Positions 5,414 through 5,999 of a stretch of DNA of 5,999 nucleotides are shown in pieces. The first letter of the stretch is position 1, and every line of letters begins with the position of its first letter. Location: positions 5,858 through 11,856 of the forward strand of contig DBYF01000146.1 of NCBI GenBank assembly GCA_002310155.1, given 5' to 3'. The notes beneath the pieces were generated by a model. It had not been told where the DNA came from. It did no database searches and saw only the letters and a program-made list of their open reading frames with translations. This DNA comes from Mageeibacillus sp. UBA1193. GTDB taxonomy: Bacteria > Bacillota > Clostridia > Saccharofermentanales > Saccharofermentanaceae. The position numbers and the translations under genes are program-made.

Positions 5414-5665
5414 ATGGCGTTTATAGATATCGGATTTGGAAATATGGTTTCTAGCACGAGATTAGTCTGTGTGGCAGGGGCAGAATCGGCTCCGATCAGA
5501 AGACTGGTGCAGGATGCCAGAGACAGAGGCGCCCTTGTAGACTGTTCTTCCGGAAAGAAGAGTAAAGCTGTTCTGGTAACAGACAGTGGTCATATCGTTC
5601 TTTCGGCGCTCGCGCCGGAGGAGATCTCCGAGATGCTGGGTAAAGCAGAAGGAGGCAAGAAATGA
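5414..5665 (+). CDS. remA: RemA / DUF370 DNA-binding regulator
   Basis: This is an 83-residue protein of the RemA (YlzA, DUF370) family. In Bacillus subtilis RemA is a DNA-binding ring-forming protein that activates biofilm matrix and osmoprotection genes. The signature is clear: IDIGFGNMVSSTRL (4-17), ESAPIRRLVQDARDRG (24-39), then SGKKSKAVLVTDSGHIVLSA (46-65). Arg16 and Pro27 match Bacillus Arg18 and Pro29; the Arg50-Arg51 pair is Lys48-Lys49, so basic charge is kept. The start is forced: an in-frame TAA lies at 5405-5407. The purine-rich GAGGGA (5395-5400) is about 13 nt from the ATG, a poor spacing, and only 19 bases separate the gene from yicC, so translation may depend on coupling. Its stop overlaps gmk (ATGA, 5662-5665). 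Targets in this organism are unknown. Confidence 0.93.
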   Translation: MAFIDIGFGNMVSSTRLVCVAGAESAPIRRLVQDARDRGALVDCSSGKKSKAVLVTDSGHIVLSALAPEEISEMLGKAEGGKK

Positions 5666-5999
5666 GTAATGGTCTGATCGTATCGATCTCCGGTCCTTCC
5701 GGCGTCGGCAAGGGTACCGTAATCGAAAAGCTCCGTGAGATGTTCCCGGACTTCGGCCGCTCGATCTCGGTCACATCCCGTGATCCGCGTGGCGAAGAGA
5801 AGGACGGCGTCGAGTACTACTTCCGCACGAAGGAAGAGTTCGAGAAACTTATCGCGGAAGGTGAGATCATCGAATACGACGTATATGTAGGCAACTACTA
5901 CGGCACACCGCTGACACCTCTGATCACGATGTCGGGAAAAGGACAGGACGTCCTTCTCGATCTGACCGTGGCAGGATCGCTGGCACTGAAGGAGAAGTT
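5662..5999 (+). CDS. gmk: Guanylate kinase, N-terminal part (cut by window end)
   Basis: The first 112 codons are present; the C-terminal part, usually 80-90 residues more, is outside the window. Gmk phosphorylates GMP/dGMP to GDP/dGDP with ATP. The P-loop is GPSGVGKGT (11-19). The GMP-binding region follows: SVTSRDPRGEEKDGVEYYF (near 39-57) and VGNYYGTPL (near 77-85). The strand after it reads DVLLDLTVAGS rather than the usual DVLLEIDVQGA, losing the second acidic residue and the Gln; this is the only unusual part. AGGAGG at 5650-5655 lies 6 nt before ATG 5662, inside remA, and the two genes overlap by ATGA. rpoZ would be expected next. Confidence 0.95.
   Translation, partial: MSNGLIVSISGPSGVGKGTVIEKLREMFPDFGRSISVTSRDPRGEEKDGVEYYFRTKEEFEKLIAEGEIIEYDVYVGNYYGTPLTPLITMSGKGQDVLLDLTVAGSLALKEK

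Overview
The window reads as ordinary chromosomal DNA from a low-to-mid GC Gram-positive anaerobe of the class Clostridia (Bacillota). The evidence is the gene content: tsaB-rimI neighbours, a Crh/HPr-like protein that keeps the regulatory Ser46, UvrC, and the Firmicutes-type block yicC-remA-gmk. I cannot resolve the family or genus from sequence alone. All eight genes lie on the + strand, the first and last are cut by the window edges, and two gene pairs share ATGA stop/start overlaps. There is no sign of phage, insertion sequence, tRNA/rRNA or CRISPR.

Layout. 1-737: the 3' end of tsaB (tRNA t6A biosynthesis) followed by rimI (N-terminal acetyltransferase). 738-935: an intergenic stretch with a near-consensus sigma-A promoter and a leader hairpin. 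936-3073: a Crh-like HPr (Gln15, Ser46) overlapping uvrC by ATGA. 3064-3361: a regular array of inverted-repeat units in an otherwise gene-free 447-bp gap. 3521-4303: a COG1768-type metallophosphoesterase behind its own extended -10 promoter. 4304-4506: an intergenic region with a promoter and leader hairpins. 4507-5999: yicC, remA and gmk (truncated), the conserved Firmicutes gene order, with remA and gmk overlapping by ATGA.

How the genes fit together. The left pair belongs to the tRNA t6A/acetylation neighbourhood. The middle operon joins a carbon-catabolite co-regulator homologue to nucleotide excision repair. The right operon holds RNA turnover (YicC), a DNA-binding regulator (RemA) and guanylate kinase, which elsewhere precede rpoZ.

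The standout item is the array after uvrC. The half-site CCGAC and its complement GTCGG alternate 12 times (11 exact, one degenerate) with 23-24 nt inside each dyad and exactly 19 nt between dyads. The resulting period is 52-53 bp, about five helical turns. The bases flanking the core differ between units, yet in several units they remain complementary, which points to selection on hairpins. The first unit includes the stop codon of uvrC. I do not recognise it as a named element.
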